In this document: positions 9,173 through 16,072 of the stretch, in pieces
Numbering within the stretch: the stretch's first letter is position 1
Layout of the letters: each line of letters opens with the position of its first letter
Source: an uncultured Frankiales bacterium
GTDB taxonomy: Bacteria > Actinomycetota > Actinomycetes > Mycobacteriales > SCTD01
Assembly: GCA_946479905.1 (NCBI GenBank)
Contig: CAMLIA010000057.1
Coordinates: forward strand, 1 to 20,927
Reading direction: 5' to 3'
DNA: 20,927 nucleotides
Position numbers and translations under genes: made by a program
Notes under the pieces: generated by a model
Seen by the model: the letters and a program-made list of their open reading frames with translations, nothing else
What the model was told of the DNA's origin: nothing
Database searches by the model: none

Positions 9173-9565
9173 GTGAACCGCAACACCTGTGATGACGGCG
9201 CCATCGTCCTGGGCTGGCTGACGAAGGTCGTCATCGTGCTGGCCGTGCTCGGTGTCCTCTCCTACGACGGCATCGCCATCGTCACCGCCAACATCTCCGC
9301 CGCGGACCGCGCGAACACGCTCGCGAGCGAGGCGGCGGACCAGGTCAAGGGGCTGCGTGACGTCAACAAGGCGTACGCCGTCATCAGCAGCGAGGCGGCC
9401 TCGAGCGGCGACACCATCCTGCCGCAGGACTTCCGCGTCTCGAGCGACGGCCACGTCACCCTGGTGCTGCGCCGCGAGGCGAACTCGATCTGGATGATCC
9501 GGATCGCACCCCTGCGCAAGTTCCTGCACGTCCGCGCCACGGGCGAGGGCGCGCCCGCGTCGTGA
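9173..9565 (+). CDS. Small membrane protein with TadE-like layout
   Basis: 130 residues. A short N-terminus (MNRNTCDDGAI) leads into one hydrophobic helix at about residues 12-38, followed by about 90 extracytoplasmic residues: an Ala-rich amphipathic helix (ADRANTLASEAADQVKGL) and a beta region (VSSDGHVTLVLRRE). The helix-then-small-domain layout resembles TadE/pilin-like envelope proteins, but no firm family match can be claimed. The GTG start follows murJ by 18 nt. GAAAGG directly abuts it, an unusually short spacing, and a small ACCC-GAAA-GGGT hairpin (9163-9174) includes its first bases. The TGA overlaps the GTG of the NlpC/P60 gene, so the two are coupled. It lies in the murJ operon, and I know of no counterpart at this place in M. 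tuberculosis. Confidence 0.7.
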   Translation: MNRNTCDDGAIVLGWLTKVVIVLAVLGVLSYDGIAIVTANISAADRANTLASEAADQVKGLRDVNKAYAVISSEAASSGDTILPQDFRVSSDGHVTLVLRREANSIWMIRIAPLRKFLHVRATGEGAPAS

Positions 9566-10659
9566 GGCCCCTGATCACCCGCTGCGCAGCGGCTCTGCTG
9601 GTCGGCGGCCTGCTCGCCGGCGGCGCCGTCGGTGCTGCGCCGGGCGCCGGCGCCTCCCCCGTCGGGGACGCGAAGGCGCGCGCGGCCGAGCTCCGGCGCC
9701 AGGTCGACGCCCTGCGCCAGCAGGCCGAGATCGCCACCGAGCACTACGACGAGACCTACGCCGCGCTCGGCAAGGCCGTGAACGCGCACATCGAGGCGCA
9801 GCGCGCCCTGGACGACGCGCAGCAGGCGTCCGGGGCCAGTGAGGACCGGCGGGCGATGCGGGCCCGCGCGCTGTACATGTCGGGTGGGCCGAGCGCGATC
9901 TACGCCACGGTGCTGTCCAGCGGCTCCATCAGCGAGGTCGCCACCCGGATGCACCAGGTCACCATCGTGCTCGACGGGGACTCGCGGGCGGTCGCGGCCG
10001 CCCGCTCGGCCGTCATCGGCCTCACCTCGGCCGAGCGCGCCCTCGCCGAGAGCGAGCGCACGGCGAACCGGCTGCAGAAGCAGGTCACTGCGGAGGCCGG
10101 CCGGATCAGTGCGCTGCTCGCGCAGACCGACGCGCTGCTCAGCGCCGCTGACAGCCGGGTCCGCGAGCTCGCCGAGCAGCAGCGCCAGGCCGCCGCGGCC
10201 GCCGCCGCCGCGCGTGCCGCCGCCGCCCTCGCCGCCGCCCGGGGGGACGTCGGGTCGCTGCCGGACGTCCCGGCCTCCCCGCTCGCCCAGGCCGCGCTGG
10301 ACTTCGCCCGCGCGCAGCTCGGCAAGCCCTACGTCTGGGGCGCGACCGGTCCGGACGCCTACGACTGCTCCGGTCTCACCGGCGCGGCCTACGCCGCCGC
10401 CGGCCTCACGCTGCCCCGCACCTCGCGGGAGCAGTGGTACGCCGGGCCGCACGTCGGCCTCGGCCAGCTCGAGCCCGGAGACCTGCTGTTCTGGGCCTCC
10501 GACGTCACGAACCCGGCCACCATCCACCACGTCGCCCTCTACGCCGGCAACGGCATGATGGTGGCCGCTCCGCACACCGGCGACGTGGTGCGGGTGCAGC
10601 CGATCTACCTCGACGGCTACATCGGGGCGGTGCGTCCCGGTGCCGCGATCGGCGGGTGA
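9562..10659 (+). CDS. Secreted coiled-coil NlpC/P60 peptidoglycan hydrolase
   Basis: 365 residues. A signal peptide covers about 1-32. A long heptad-rich helical region (about 35-228, with an alanine run near 210-226) is followed by a C-terminal NlpC/P60 domain (about 242-358). The papain-like catalytic set is present: Cys269 in YDCSGL, His323 in HHVALY and a third polar residue, His338, in PHTG. Enzymes of this kind (RipA/RipC-like) cut the stem peptide of peptidoglycan; the coiled coil probably places or autoinhibits the catalytic domain, as in family members regulated by FtsEX. The GTG start overlaps the previous stop (GTGA). It is the last gene of the NUDIX-murJ operon, and possible terminator hairpins follow. 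No sorting signal or LysM domain is seen. Confidence 0.9.
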   Translation: MRPLITRCAAALLVGGLLAGGAVGAAPGAGASPVGDAKARAAELRRQVDALRQQAEIATEHYDETYAALGKAVNAHIEAQRALDDAQQASGASEDRRAMRARALYMSGGPSAIYATVLSSGSISEVATRMHQVTIVLDGDSRAVAAARSAVIGLTSAERALAESERTANRLQKQVTAEAGRISALLAQTDALLSAADSRVRELAEQQRQAAAAAAAARAAAALAAARGDVGSLPDVPASPLAQAALDFARAQLGKPYVWGATGPDAYDCSGLTGAAYAAAGLTLPRTSREQWYAGPHVGLGQLEPGDLLFWASDVTNPATIHHVALYAGNGMMVAAPHTGDVVRVQPIYLDGYIGAVRPGAAIGG

Positions 10660-10682
10660 GAAGTCTCACACCTGCCGCGCAA

Positions 10683-10719
10683 GACCCGTGAAACCGGGCT
10701 CTCGGCCGCCTCCCGGCCG
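10683..10719 (+). terminator. Possible tandem hairpins ending the murJ operon
   Basis: A small hairpin (cccg 10685-10688 with cggg 10695-10698) is followed by CGGCCG (10703-10708), a 5-nt loop and CGGCCG (10714-10719). They lie after the NlpC stop and just before the next -10. No T-run is present, so the assignment is tentative. Confidence 0.35.
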
Positions 10720-10720
10720 T

Positions 10721-10726
10721 TAGCCT
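10721..10726 (+). promoter_or_regulatory. -10 element (TAGCCT) for the riboswitch transcript
   Basis: TAGCCT matches TANNNT. The expected transcription start, about 7 nt downstream (near 10733), would give a leader beginning some 20 nt before the first riboswitch helix. No convincing -35 is visible. Confidence 0.5.
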
Positions 10727-10753
10727 GACCCCAAGTCCCACACGTCCGGTCGG

Positions 10754-10958
10754 AACGCCGAGTCCTGTCCCCCGACCACCAGCGCCTCCTGGCGCGGACG
10801 TCCCCCCCGACACCAGGGACAGGAGCGGGGGACCCACAGGTTCCTCGGTCGCCGCTCGACGATGCGACCTCGGGGCGAAGCCGGCACCACCTCCTGACGG
10901 AGCCAGTGCCGGCCGGGCACCTTCCCGCCCGAGCCCGACAGCTCACCTCGCAGGCGTC
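10754..10958 (+). ncRNA. Cyclic di-AMP riboswitch (ydaO/yuaA type)
   Basis: The leader carries the characteristic blocks of the ydaO c-di-AMP riboswitch in order: cgccgagtcctg (10756-10767), gacaggagcgggggaccca (10818-10836), ggggcgaagccgg (10872-10884), and finally cgagcccgacagctcacct (10930-10948) followed by cgcaggcgt. The closing helix pairs acgcc (10755-10759) with ggcgt (10953-10957). In actinobacteria this class is known upstream of cell-wall hydrolase genes, where ligand binding lowers expression. Here the Shine-Dalgarno AGGAAGGA (10959-10966) starts one base after the closing helix and the GTG is at 10973. This leaves no room for a separate terminator hairpin after the aptamer. Confidence 0.93.
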
Positions 10959-10972
10959 AGGAAGGAACGTCT

Positions 10973-11452
10973 GTGCTCTCCCGCCCCCGGGCGCGCGTCC
11001 GCGCGTCCGCTCTCGTCGTCCTGCTCGTCTCGCTGCTCGGCAGCCTCGCGGTGGCCACCCCGGCCGACGCCAGCTCCTGGCGCTCCGAGGTCCCGCACTT
11101 CGCCGCCAACTTCCGCGGCGACCCCTACCACTGGGGCTCCGCCGGCCCGGACCGGTTCGACTGCAGCGGCTACACGCTGTACGTGTACCGGCACTTCGGC
11201 AAGTCGCTGCCGCACAGCTCCGCGCAGCAGTACTCCGTCATGCACCACGTCGCCCGCAACGAGAAGGTCCCCGGCGACCTGCTGTTCTTCCGCAACAGCT
11301 CGGGCCGGATCAGCCACGTGGCGATCTACGCCGGTCCCTCGCACGCGAGCGGGACCTACAACCAGCCGATGATGTGGCACGCCCCGCACTCCGGTGACGT
11401 GGTCAAGCTGGTCCCGATCTACAGCGGCAACTACCTCGTCGGGCGCCTCTAG
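10973..11452 (+). CDS. Secreted NlpC/P60 family hydrolase under c-di-AMP riboswitch control
   Basis: 159 residues: a signal peptide (basic RPRARVR, hydrophobic core to about 29, likely cut after ADA at 33) and then a bare NlpC/P60 domain. The catalytic residues are Cys64 (DCSG), His115 (HVAIY) and His139 (APHSG). The domain is of minimal size, with no coiled coil or wall-binding module, unlike the neighbouring hydrolase at 9562. It probably cleaves peptidoglycan stem peptides. The GTG start has a strong AGGAAGGA six bases upstream. The preceding leader is a c-di-AMP riboswitch, so production of this lytic enzyme should respond to the nucleotide that many Gram-positive bacteria link to turgor and wall homeostasis. 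A structured 90-nt gap separates it from the next gene. Confidence 0.92.
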   Translation: MLSRPRARVRASALVVLLVSLLGSLAVATPADASSWRSEVPHFAANFRGDPYHWGSAGPDRFDCSGYTLYVYRHFGKSLPHSSAQQYSVMHHVARNEKVPGDLLFFRNSSGRISHVAIYAGPSHASGTYNQPMMWHAPHSGDVVKLVPIYSGNYLVGRL

Positions 11453-11479
11453 CCCGTACCCCACCGCCGTGAATGAATA

Positions 11480-11516
11480 CTGGGGTTCCCTTTCGAGGGT
11501 AGAAACGCAATCCCAG
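11480..11516 (+). other. Predicted RNA hairpin in the gap between NlpC and the pseudokinase gene
   Basis: ctggggtt (11480-11487) can pair with aatcccag (11509-11516) through one G-U, and inside it ccct (11488-11491) pairs with aggg (11496-11499) around a TTCG loop. A 9-nt one-sided bulge (tagaaacgc) lies between the two stems. The surrounding gap is clearly less GC-rich than the genes. It could be a terminator for the NlpC gene or a structured leader of the pseudokinase message. Confidence 0.4.
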
Positions 11517-11542
11517 CAAGCACTCACGGCGAGAGGGTTCGG

Positions 11543-13093
11543 GTGGCGGACAGCGCGCGGCCGCACGGCCCCCGACGTCCCCCGTCGGCTCGCGCGGCCC
11601 GCACGGAGGCGACCGCGGAACCGCCGGCGCCTGAGCGGACCGGTCCGCTCGAGCCGGGAGAGGTGCTCGCCGAGCGCTACCGGCTGCTCGAGCAGGTGCC
11701 GACGGACGGGCCCGCCGCGCTGTGGCGGGCCCACGACGAGGTGCTCGCGCGCTCGGTCGCCGTCAAGTGCCTCCCGACGCCCAACAGGGTCGCCCGCGCG
11801 CAGGCGCAGGCCTTCCTCGACGCGGCGGTCCACACCGGCGCCGTCAACGCGCCGGGGCTGGCCCGCATCTACGACGCCGCGCTCGCCTCCCGGCCGGGCC
11901 GCGGCAACGACGTCGCGTACGTCATCGGGGAGTGGGTCGACGGCGAGCCGCTCGACAGCCACCTGGAGCGGGTCGGTGCGCTGGCGGCCGTCGACGCCGC
12001 CGACGTGCTCCGGCAGGCAGCCGACGCGCTGACCGCGCTGCACGCCGCCGGCCTCACCCACGGCCGGCTGCACCCGCGCAACCTGCTCGTCACGCCCGGC
12101 GGCCGGGTCCGGCTCACCGACGCGCACGTCGCCGCGGCCCTCCGGGAGACGGGCGAGGGCTCGGTCGCGGACGACACGCGCGACCTGGCCGCGGTGCTGT
12201 ACGCCCTGCTCACCCGGCGCTGGCCGTCCGGACCGACCCCGCAGCCGGCGGGCTCGCTGCCCCCGGCTCCGCACGACGGCGACCACCTGCTCACCGCCCG
12301 GCAGCTGCGGGCCGGCATCCCGCGGGCCCTGGACCACGTCGTCACGCGGGGCCTCGAGCCCGCCCGGCTGGCCGCCCTGCCAGCGCTGCGGACACCCGCC
12401 GCGCTGGCCGACGCGGCGGACCTGGCGGTGCGGGACATCCGTGCCGAGGAGCAGGCCGAGGAGGCCGCCGAGCCGCGGCTGCCCCCGCGGCTGCGACGGG
12501 CGCTGCCGTGGCTCGGCGCCACCGCGTTCGTCGCCACGGTCGGCGTGCTCGGCTGGACGCTGGGCCTCGCCGTGGGCGACCTGCCCGGCCGGCCGCAGAC
12601 CGAGCCCATCGTGAGCGCCAGCGAGGGCCCGAAGCCGGGCGCCCCGGCGTACCCCGCTCTCCGGCTGACCCCGGCGATGGTGCGCGACTTCGACCCCCTC
12701 GGGCGGGACCACCAGGAGAACAGCGGCCAGGTCCCGAACGCCGTCGACGACGACCCGACCACCGCCTGGGTGACGCAGGCCTACAAGACCGCCGACTTCA
12801 GCGGCATCAAGTCGGGCGTCGGTCTGCTCATCGACCTGGGCAAGCCCACCGCGCTGCACGGCGTCACGGTCGGGTTCACCGCTCCGGGCGCGAAGGTCGA
12901 GGTGCGGGTGGCGGACGACCCCCCGACCGGCCCGGACGCCATGCGCCTGGTCGCCGGCGAGGACGGCCGCCAGGTGGCGAGCATGAAGCCGGTCGCCGGC
13001 ACCCGGGGGCGCTACGTGCTGGTCTGGATCACGCAGCTGCCGAAGGACGGCAAGACCTACCGGGTCGGGGTGTCCGAGCTGCGGCTGTCCTGA
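11543..13093 (+). CDS. Membrane pseudokinase with C-terminal discoidin-like domain (detached MurJ partner)
   Basis: 516 residues. A disordered Pro/Arg-rich N-terminus (1-40) is followed by a protein-kinase-like fold (about 46-300), one membrane helix (about 322-345), a linker, and an external discoidin/F5-8C-like domain (about 385-515, with AVDDDPTTAWVT and LLIDLGKPTALHGVTVGF). Kinase motifs are degenerate. VAVK keeps Lys75, but the glycine loop is lost, HRDxKPxN reads HGRLHPRN (173-180) and DFG reads DAH (193-195). It should not catalyse phosphotransfer. The same order of parts is fused to MurJ in M. tuberculosis MviN, where PknB phosphorylation recruits FhaA. Here it is probably a separate regulator of lipid II export. 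The GTG has GAGAGGG 5 nt upstream. The sigma factor follows after 24 nt. Confidence 0.88.
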   Translation: MADSARPHGPRRPPSARAARTEATAEPPAPERTGPLEPGEVLAERYRLLEQVPTDGPAALWRAHDEVLARSVAVKCLPTPNRVARAQAQAFLDAAVHTGAVNAPGLARIYDAALASRPGRGNDVAYVIGEWVDGEPLDSHLERVGALAAVDAADVLRQAADALTALHAAGLTHGRLHPRNLLVTPGGRVRLTDAHVAAALRETGEGSVADDTRDLAAVLYALLTRRWPSGPTPQPAGSLPPAPHDGDHLLTARQLRAGIPRALDHVVTRGLEPARLAALPALRTPAALADAADLAVRDIRAEEQAEEAAEPRLPPRLRRALPWLGATAFVATVGVLGWTLGLAVGDLPGRPQTEPIVSASEGPKPGAPAYPALRLTPAMVRDFDPLGRDHQENSGQVPNAVDDDPTTAWVTQAYKTADFSGIKSGVGLLIDLGKPTALHGVTVGFTAPGAKVEVRVADDPPTGPDAMRLVAGEDGRQVASMKPVAGTRGRYVLVWITQLPKDGKTYRVGVSELRLS

Positions 13094-13104
13094 GGGGGAG
13101 CGAG

Positions 13105-13110
13105 TAGGTT
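13105..13110 (+). promoter_or_regulatory. -10 element (TAGGTT) for sigM, near-leaderless
   Basis: TAGGTT stands 7 nt before the GTG at 13118, so the sigma gene can be transcribed independently of the pseudokinase gene. No GGAAC-type ECF -35 is seen upstream, which argues against simple autoregulation from this site. Confidence 0.5.
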
Positions 13111-13117
13111 CCGCAGC

Positions 13118-13720
13118 GTGACCGCACCGGGGGACGGCGACGCCGAGGACCGTGCGCTGCTCGCCGCGCACGCCGCCGGGGACCCGCACGCCTTCGACGA
13201 CCTGCTGCGCCGCCACCGGCAGCGGATGTGGGCCGTCGCCGTCCGGACCCTCGGCGACCCGGAGGAGGCCGCGGACGCGGTCCAGGACGCCAGCCTGTCG
13301 GCCTACCGCGGCGCCGCCGGCTTCCGGGGCGACGCCAGGGTCAGCACCTGGCTGCACCGGATCGTCGTCAACGCCTGCCTCGACCGGGCGCGGCGGCAGG
13401 CGGTCCGGCCGACCGTGCCGCTGCCGGACCAGGCGCCCGCCGACCCGCGCGACGCCCTGGCCGAGCGCGAGACCGCCCTGCTCGTGCAGCAGGCGCTCGC
13501 CGGCCTCCCGGAGGAGCAGCGCGCCGCGGTGGTGCTGGTCGACCTCAGCGGCTTCTCGGTGGACGACGCCGCGGCGGTCCTCGAGGTGCCCGCCGGCACC
13601 GTGAAGTCCCGGTGCTTCCGTGGCCGGGCCCGGCTGGCCGTGAGTCTCGGCCACCTGCGGAACCCGGACCTGCCGCCGGCCGTCCCACCTGGGACCGACC
13701 CGGAAGGAGGGACGTCATGA
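13118..13720 (+). CDS. sigM: ECF RNA polymerase sigma factor, SigM-like
   Basis: 200 residues with the two-domain ECF layout. Region 2 (about 25-92) shows AFDDLLRRH, the DPEEAADAVQDA core-binding and -10 segment, and STWLHRIVVNACLDRARR. Region 4 (about 140-185) shows LPEEQRAAVVLVDLSGFSVDDAA and the helix-turn-helix ending TVKSRCFRGR. Position between the MurJ module and trxB matches SigM of M. tuberculosis (Rv3911) and Streptomyces. The GTG start is supported by the -10 seven bases upstream. The stop overlaps the anti-sigma ATG (ATGA), the usual way of making both proteins in fixed ratio. The regulon cannot be deduced here; the SigM name rests on synteny. Confidence 0.9.
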   Translation: MTAPGDGDAEDRALLAAHAAGDPHAFDDLLRRHRQRMWAVAVRTLGDPEEAADAVQDASLSAYRGAAGFRGDARVSTWLHRIVVNACLDRARRQAVRPTVPLPDQAPADPRDALAERETALLVQQALAGLPEEQRAAVVLVDLSGFSVDDAAAVLEVPAGTVKSRCFRGRARLAVSLGHLRNPDLPPAVPPGTDPEGGTS

Positions 13721-14523
13721 CCGAGCACGCCGACCTGCACGCCGACCTCGACGCGCTTGCCGACGCCCTCGCCGCCGAGTCGGACGGGACCGACCTGCCC
13801 GAGCACCTCCGCAGCTGCCCGCGCTGCGCCGCGGGCCTCGACGACCTGCGGACCGCGCTGGCCGCGGTCGCCACCGACCTCGCGACGCTGCCGCCGGTGC
13901 CGCCCGTCCCCGCGGCGCTCTCCGGCGGCGTGGCCCCGACGGCCGGTGCCACCACCGTGCTGCCCGACGCCTCGGTCACCGCGCTCACCGAGCGGCGCGG
14001 GGTACCCCGCTGGCTGCTCGCGGCGGGCGGCCTCGCCGCAGCCGCGGTGCTGGTCGTCGGCGGTGGGCTGCTGCTCGCGACCAACTCGACCGACTCCGAC
14101 CGGGGCGCGACCGCGGCGACGTCACCTCAGCAGTTCGCCGTCAGCTCGACCGGCACCGACTACCGCACCGCCCAGCAGATCCAGGCCGCCGTCCCGGGGC
14201 TGCTCGGGGGCAAGAAGGAGGCGCTCGACACGACCGCCACCCCGAGCAAGGCCGCCGGCCTCGCCGGCCCCAGCACCGCCGATCCGCTGGCGCGGCTGCG
14301 GACGACGACGGGGCTGGCGGCCTGCCTGGCCTCGCTCACCGACCCGACCGATCCCGGGGTGCCGCTGGCCCTCGACTACGCCTCCTACAAGGGCCAGCCC
14401 GCGCTCGTCGTGGTGCTGCCGGCGGCGAAGCCGAGCAAGGTCGACATCTGGGTCGTGGGGGCCGGCTGCAGCCAGCTGGAGTCCAACCTCCTGGTGTACG
14501 TCAAGGCCGACCGCCCGACCTAG
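13717..14523 (+). CDS. Membrane anti-sigma factor with zinc-finger (ZAS) motif
   Basis: 268 residues. The cytoplasmic N-terminus carries the HxxxCxxC anti-sigma motif (H30, C34, C37 in HLRSCPRC) with upstream histidines (H4, H8) that could supply the remaining zinc ligand. A membrane helix follows at about 99-121 (LLAAGGLAAAAVLVVGGGLLL), and then about 145 extracytoplasmic residues with two cysteines that could form a disulfide. It should hold the upstream sigma factor inactive until a signal acts on the outer part. The ATG overlaps the sigma stop and has a strong GGAAGGAGG six bases upstream. Its TAG lies within a CTAG that also supplies the stop of the opposite-strand gene. The outer domain is not recognised. 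Confidence 0.88.
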   Translation: MTEHADLHADLDALADALAAESDGTDLPEHLRSCPRCAAGLDDLRTALAAVATDLATLPPVPPVPAALSGGVAPTAGATTVLPDASVTALTERRGVPRWLLAAGGLAAAAVLVVGGGLLLATNSTDSDRGATAATSPQQFAVSSTGTDYRTAQQIQAAVPGLLGGKKEALDTTATPSKAAGLAGPSTADPLARLRTTTGLAACLASLTDPTDPGVPLALDYASYKGQPALVVVLPAAKPSKVDIWVVGAGCSQLESNLLVYVKADRPT

Positions 14524-15041
14524 GCGGCCCGCTTCGGCGGCAGGGTCCAGCCCCAGCAGGCCACGGCGGCGAGCAGGTAGGGCAGCAGCACGTCACCCGA
14601 CGTCGACAGCGCCCCGAAGGTGCCCTCCCGCACGAACCCCCACGCGCAGCCCAGCAGCGAGTACCCGACGGCGACCAGTCGCAGCCGGGTGCCGTCGGTG
14701 CCGCGCGGCTGACCTGCCGCGGCCATCGCGACACCGCCGGTGAAGGCGCCCAGCACGAGCGGCGCGAGGTACTGGAAGACCCCCGCCTGGACGTACTCCG
14801 CCTCGACGTAACCCCAGAGCACCGCCATCAGGTTCGCGCCCAGGACCCCCCGGACGAGCAGCTCGAGCCGGCCGGGCGCAGGGTGCGGGCTCTCCTCGGA
14901 CACGCCGTGGCACACCGCGCACCCGCCCCCGACGGCGTCAGCCGCGTCCGCGCCGCAGCGCGGCCGGTCGCACACCGGGCAGCTGTCGACGGCGGGGCGC
15001 CCCGGATGACTGGCACAGCGGGCGGCGCGACTGTCCAACAC
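14520..15041 (-). CDS. Cys-rich (B-box-like) zinc-binding membrane protein
   Basis: 173 residues. The N-terminal 46 residues hold cysteines at 9, 21, 24, 29, 41 and 44 plus His12 and His45. The pattern CxxHP...CPVC...C...CAVCH looks like a B-box-type zinc-binding head. About four hydrophobic segments follow (near 65-80, 88-108, 120-140, 148-167), with a basic end (PPKRAA). The function is unknown; a redox- or zinc-responsive membrane protein is only a guess from its place between an anti-sigma gene and trxB. The GTG start (15041-15039) has CAGGAT six bases upstream, a plausible leaderless -10. Its stop TAG shares the CTAG at 14520-14523 with the anti-sigma stop, a four-base tail-to-tail overlap. 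Confidence 0.75.
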   Translation of the reverse strand: MLDSRAARCASHPGRPAVDSCPVCDRPRCGADAADAVGGGCAVCHGVSEESPHPAPGRLELLVRGVLGANLMAVLWGYVEAEYVQAGVFQYLAPLVLGAFTGGVAMAAAGQPRGTDGTRLRLVAVGYSLLGCAWGFVREGTFGALSTSGDVLLPYLLAAVACWGWTLPPKRAA

Positions 15042-15068
15042 CTGCGCATCCTGTCATCCGGCCCCGTG

Positions 15069-15094
15069 GGAAGGTCCGTCACTACGCTGGCGTT
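15069..15094 (+). promoter_or_regulatory. SigR/SigH-type (thiol-stress ECF) promoter for trxBA
   Basis: GGAAG (15069-15073, preceded by G) and GTT (15092-15094) are separated by exactly 18 nt. The promoter class used by Streptomyces SigR and mycobacterial SigH is GGAAT-N18/19-GTT, and trxB is a classic target of it. One base of the -35 differs (G for T). Transcription would start near 15101 and give a leader of about 26 nt. Confidence 0.6.
15083..15088 (+). promoter_or_regulatory. Possible housekeeping -10 (TACGCT) for trxB
   Basis: TACGCT matches TANNNT and lies inside the spacer of the SigR/SigH-like promoter, so the two promoters would overlap and compete. The leader would be about 30 nt and include the GAAGGG ribosome-binding site (15115-15120). 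Confidence 0.4.
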
Positions 15095-15126
15095 CTCCGG
15101 GCACCACCTTCTGCGAAGGGCATCAC

Positions 15127-16059
15127 GTGAGCACCGTCCACAAGTCGATCGTCATCGGCTCCGGCCCGAGCGGCTACACCGCCGCCATCTACCTCGCGCG
15201 CGCGGGCCTGCAGCCGATCTGCTTCGAGGGCGCGGTGACCGCGGGCGGGGCGCTCATGAACACGACGGACGTCGAGAACTTCCCCGGCTTCCCGGACGGC
15301 GTCATGGGCCCGGACCTGATGGACAAGCTGCGCTCGCAGGCCGAGCGGTTCGGCACCGTCTTCGTCACCGACGACGTCACCTCGGTCGACCTCACGGTCA
15401 GCCCGAAGGTCGTCAAGGTCGGTGACGAGGAGTACCTCGCCGACACCGTCGTGCTGGCGATGGGCTCGGCCTACCGCGAGCTCGGCATCCCGGGCGAGAA
15501 GGAGCTGTCCGGCCACGGCGTCTCCTGGTGCGCCACCTGCGACGGCTTCTTCTTCCGCGACCAGGACATCGTGGTCGTGGGCGGCGGCGACAGCGCGCTC
15601 GAGGAGGCGACCTTCCTCACCCGGTTCGCGCGCACGGTCACCGTGGTGCACCGGCGGGACTCGCTGCGCGCCTCGAAGATCATGCAGGACCGCGCGTTCG
15701 GGATGGAGAAGATCCGGTTCGTCTGGGACAGCGAGGTCGTCTCGGCCAACGGCTCCGGCAAGCTGGAGTCGGTGACGCTGCGGAACCTCAAGACCGGCGA
15801 GACGTCGGACCTGGCCGCCACCGGGCTGTTCATCGCCATCGGTCACGACCCGCGGTCGGACCTGGTGAAGGGCCAGGTCGAGCTCGACGACGAGGGCTAC
15901 GTCCTCGTGCAGGGCGGGTCGACCGCGACCAACCTCGACGGGGTCTTCGCCGCCGGCGACCTGGTCGACCACACCTACCAGCAGGCCATCACCGCCGCGG
16001 GTTCCGGGTGCGCCGCGGCCCTCGACGCCGAGCGCTACCTGGCCGCTCGCGGGGAATGA
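15127..16059 (+). CDS. trxB: Thioredoxin reductase (NADPH)
   Basis: A 310-residue cytoplasmic flavoenzyme that passes electrons from NADPH to thioredoxin. The FAD site is [17 protein letters not shown] (11-27). The redox-active pair is Cys135/Cys138 in CATCDG. The NADPH domain has [10 protein letters not shown] (152-161) and the 2'-phosphate-binding [12 protein letters not shown] (175-186). The closing FAD motif is [23 protein letters not shown] (272-294, in part). Length is typical of low-molecular-weight bacterial TrxB. The GTG has GAAGGG with 6-nt spacing. It lies 49 nt upstream of trxA, the standard actinobacterial pairing, and next to the sigma/anti-sigma pair as in M. tuberculosis (trxB2). 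A thiol-stress type promoter precedes it. Confidence 0.97.
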   Translation: MSTVHKSIVIGSGPSGYTAAIYLARAGLQPICFEGAVTAGGALMNTTDVENFPGFPDGVMGPDLMDKLRSQAERFGTVFVTDDVTSVDLTVSPKVVKVGDEEYLADTVVLAMGSAYRELGIPGEKELSGHGVSWCATCDGFFFRDQDIVVVGGGDSALEEATFLTRFARTVTVVHRRDSLRASKIMQDRAFGMEKIRFVWDSEVVSANGSGKLESVTLRNLKTGETSDLAATGLFIAIGHDPRSDLVKGQVELDDEGYVLVQGGSTATNLDGVFAAGDLVDHTYQQAITAAGSGCAAALDAERYLAARGE

Positions 16060-16072
16060 CCGCCGGTCCCGC

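Noticed and set aside
3189..9174. CCCGAAAGG as a shared regulatory motif (3190-3198 before the FecR-like gene, 9164-9172 before the TadE-like gene)
   Set aside because: Only two intergenic copies, on differing strands relative to their genes, and a similar CCGAAAGGC occurs inside NUDIX coding sequence. Chance cannot be excluded without a genome-wide scan.
7457..9529. A 690-codon open frame antisense to murJ, with similar long frames opposite the MFS, pseudokinase and CCA genes
   Set aside because: These are shadow frames typical of very GC-rich DNA. Their translations are low-complexity Arg/Gly/Ala/Asp-rich with no domain, while the opposite strand codes for clear families.
11394..11620. A frame through the NlpC-pseudokinase gap (reading VNEYWGSLSRVET) as a small gene
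   Set aside because: It continues as an Arg/Ser/Pro-rich shadow inside the pseudokinase gene, has no ribosome-binding site, and the gap is better explained by the hairpin.
11543..12440. Active Ser/Thr protein kinase
   Set aside because: The catalytic aspartate of HRD and the DFG motif are replaced (HGR, DAH) and the glycine loop is absent. Only the VAVK lysine remains.
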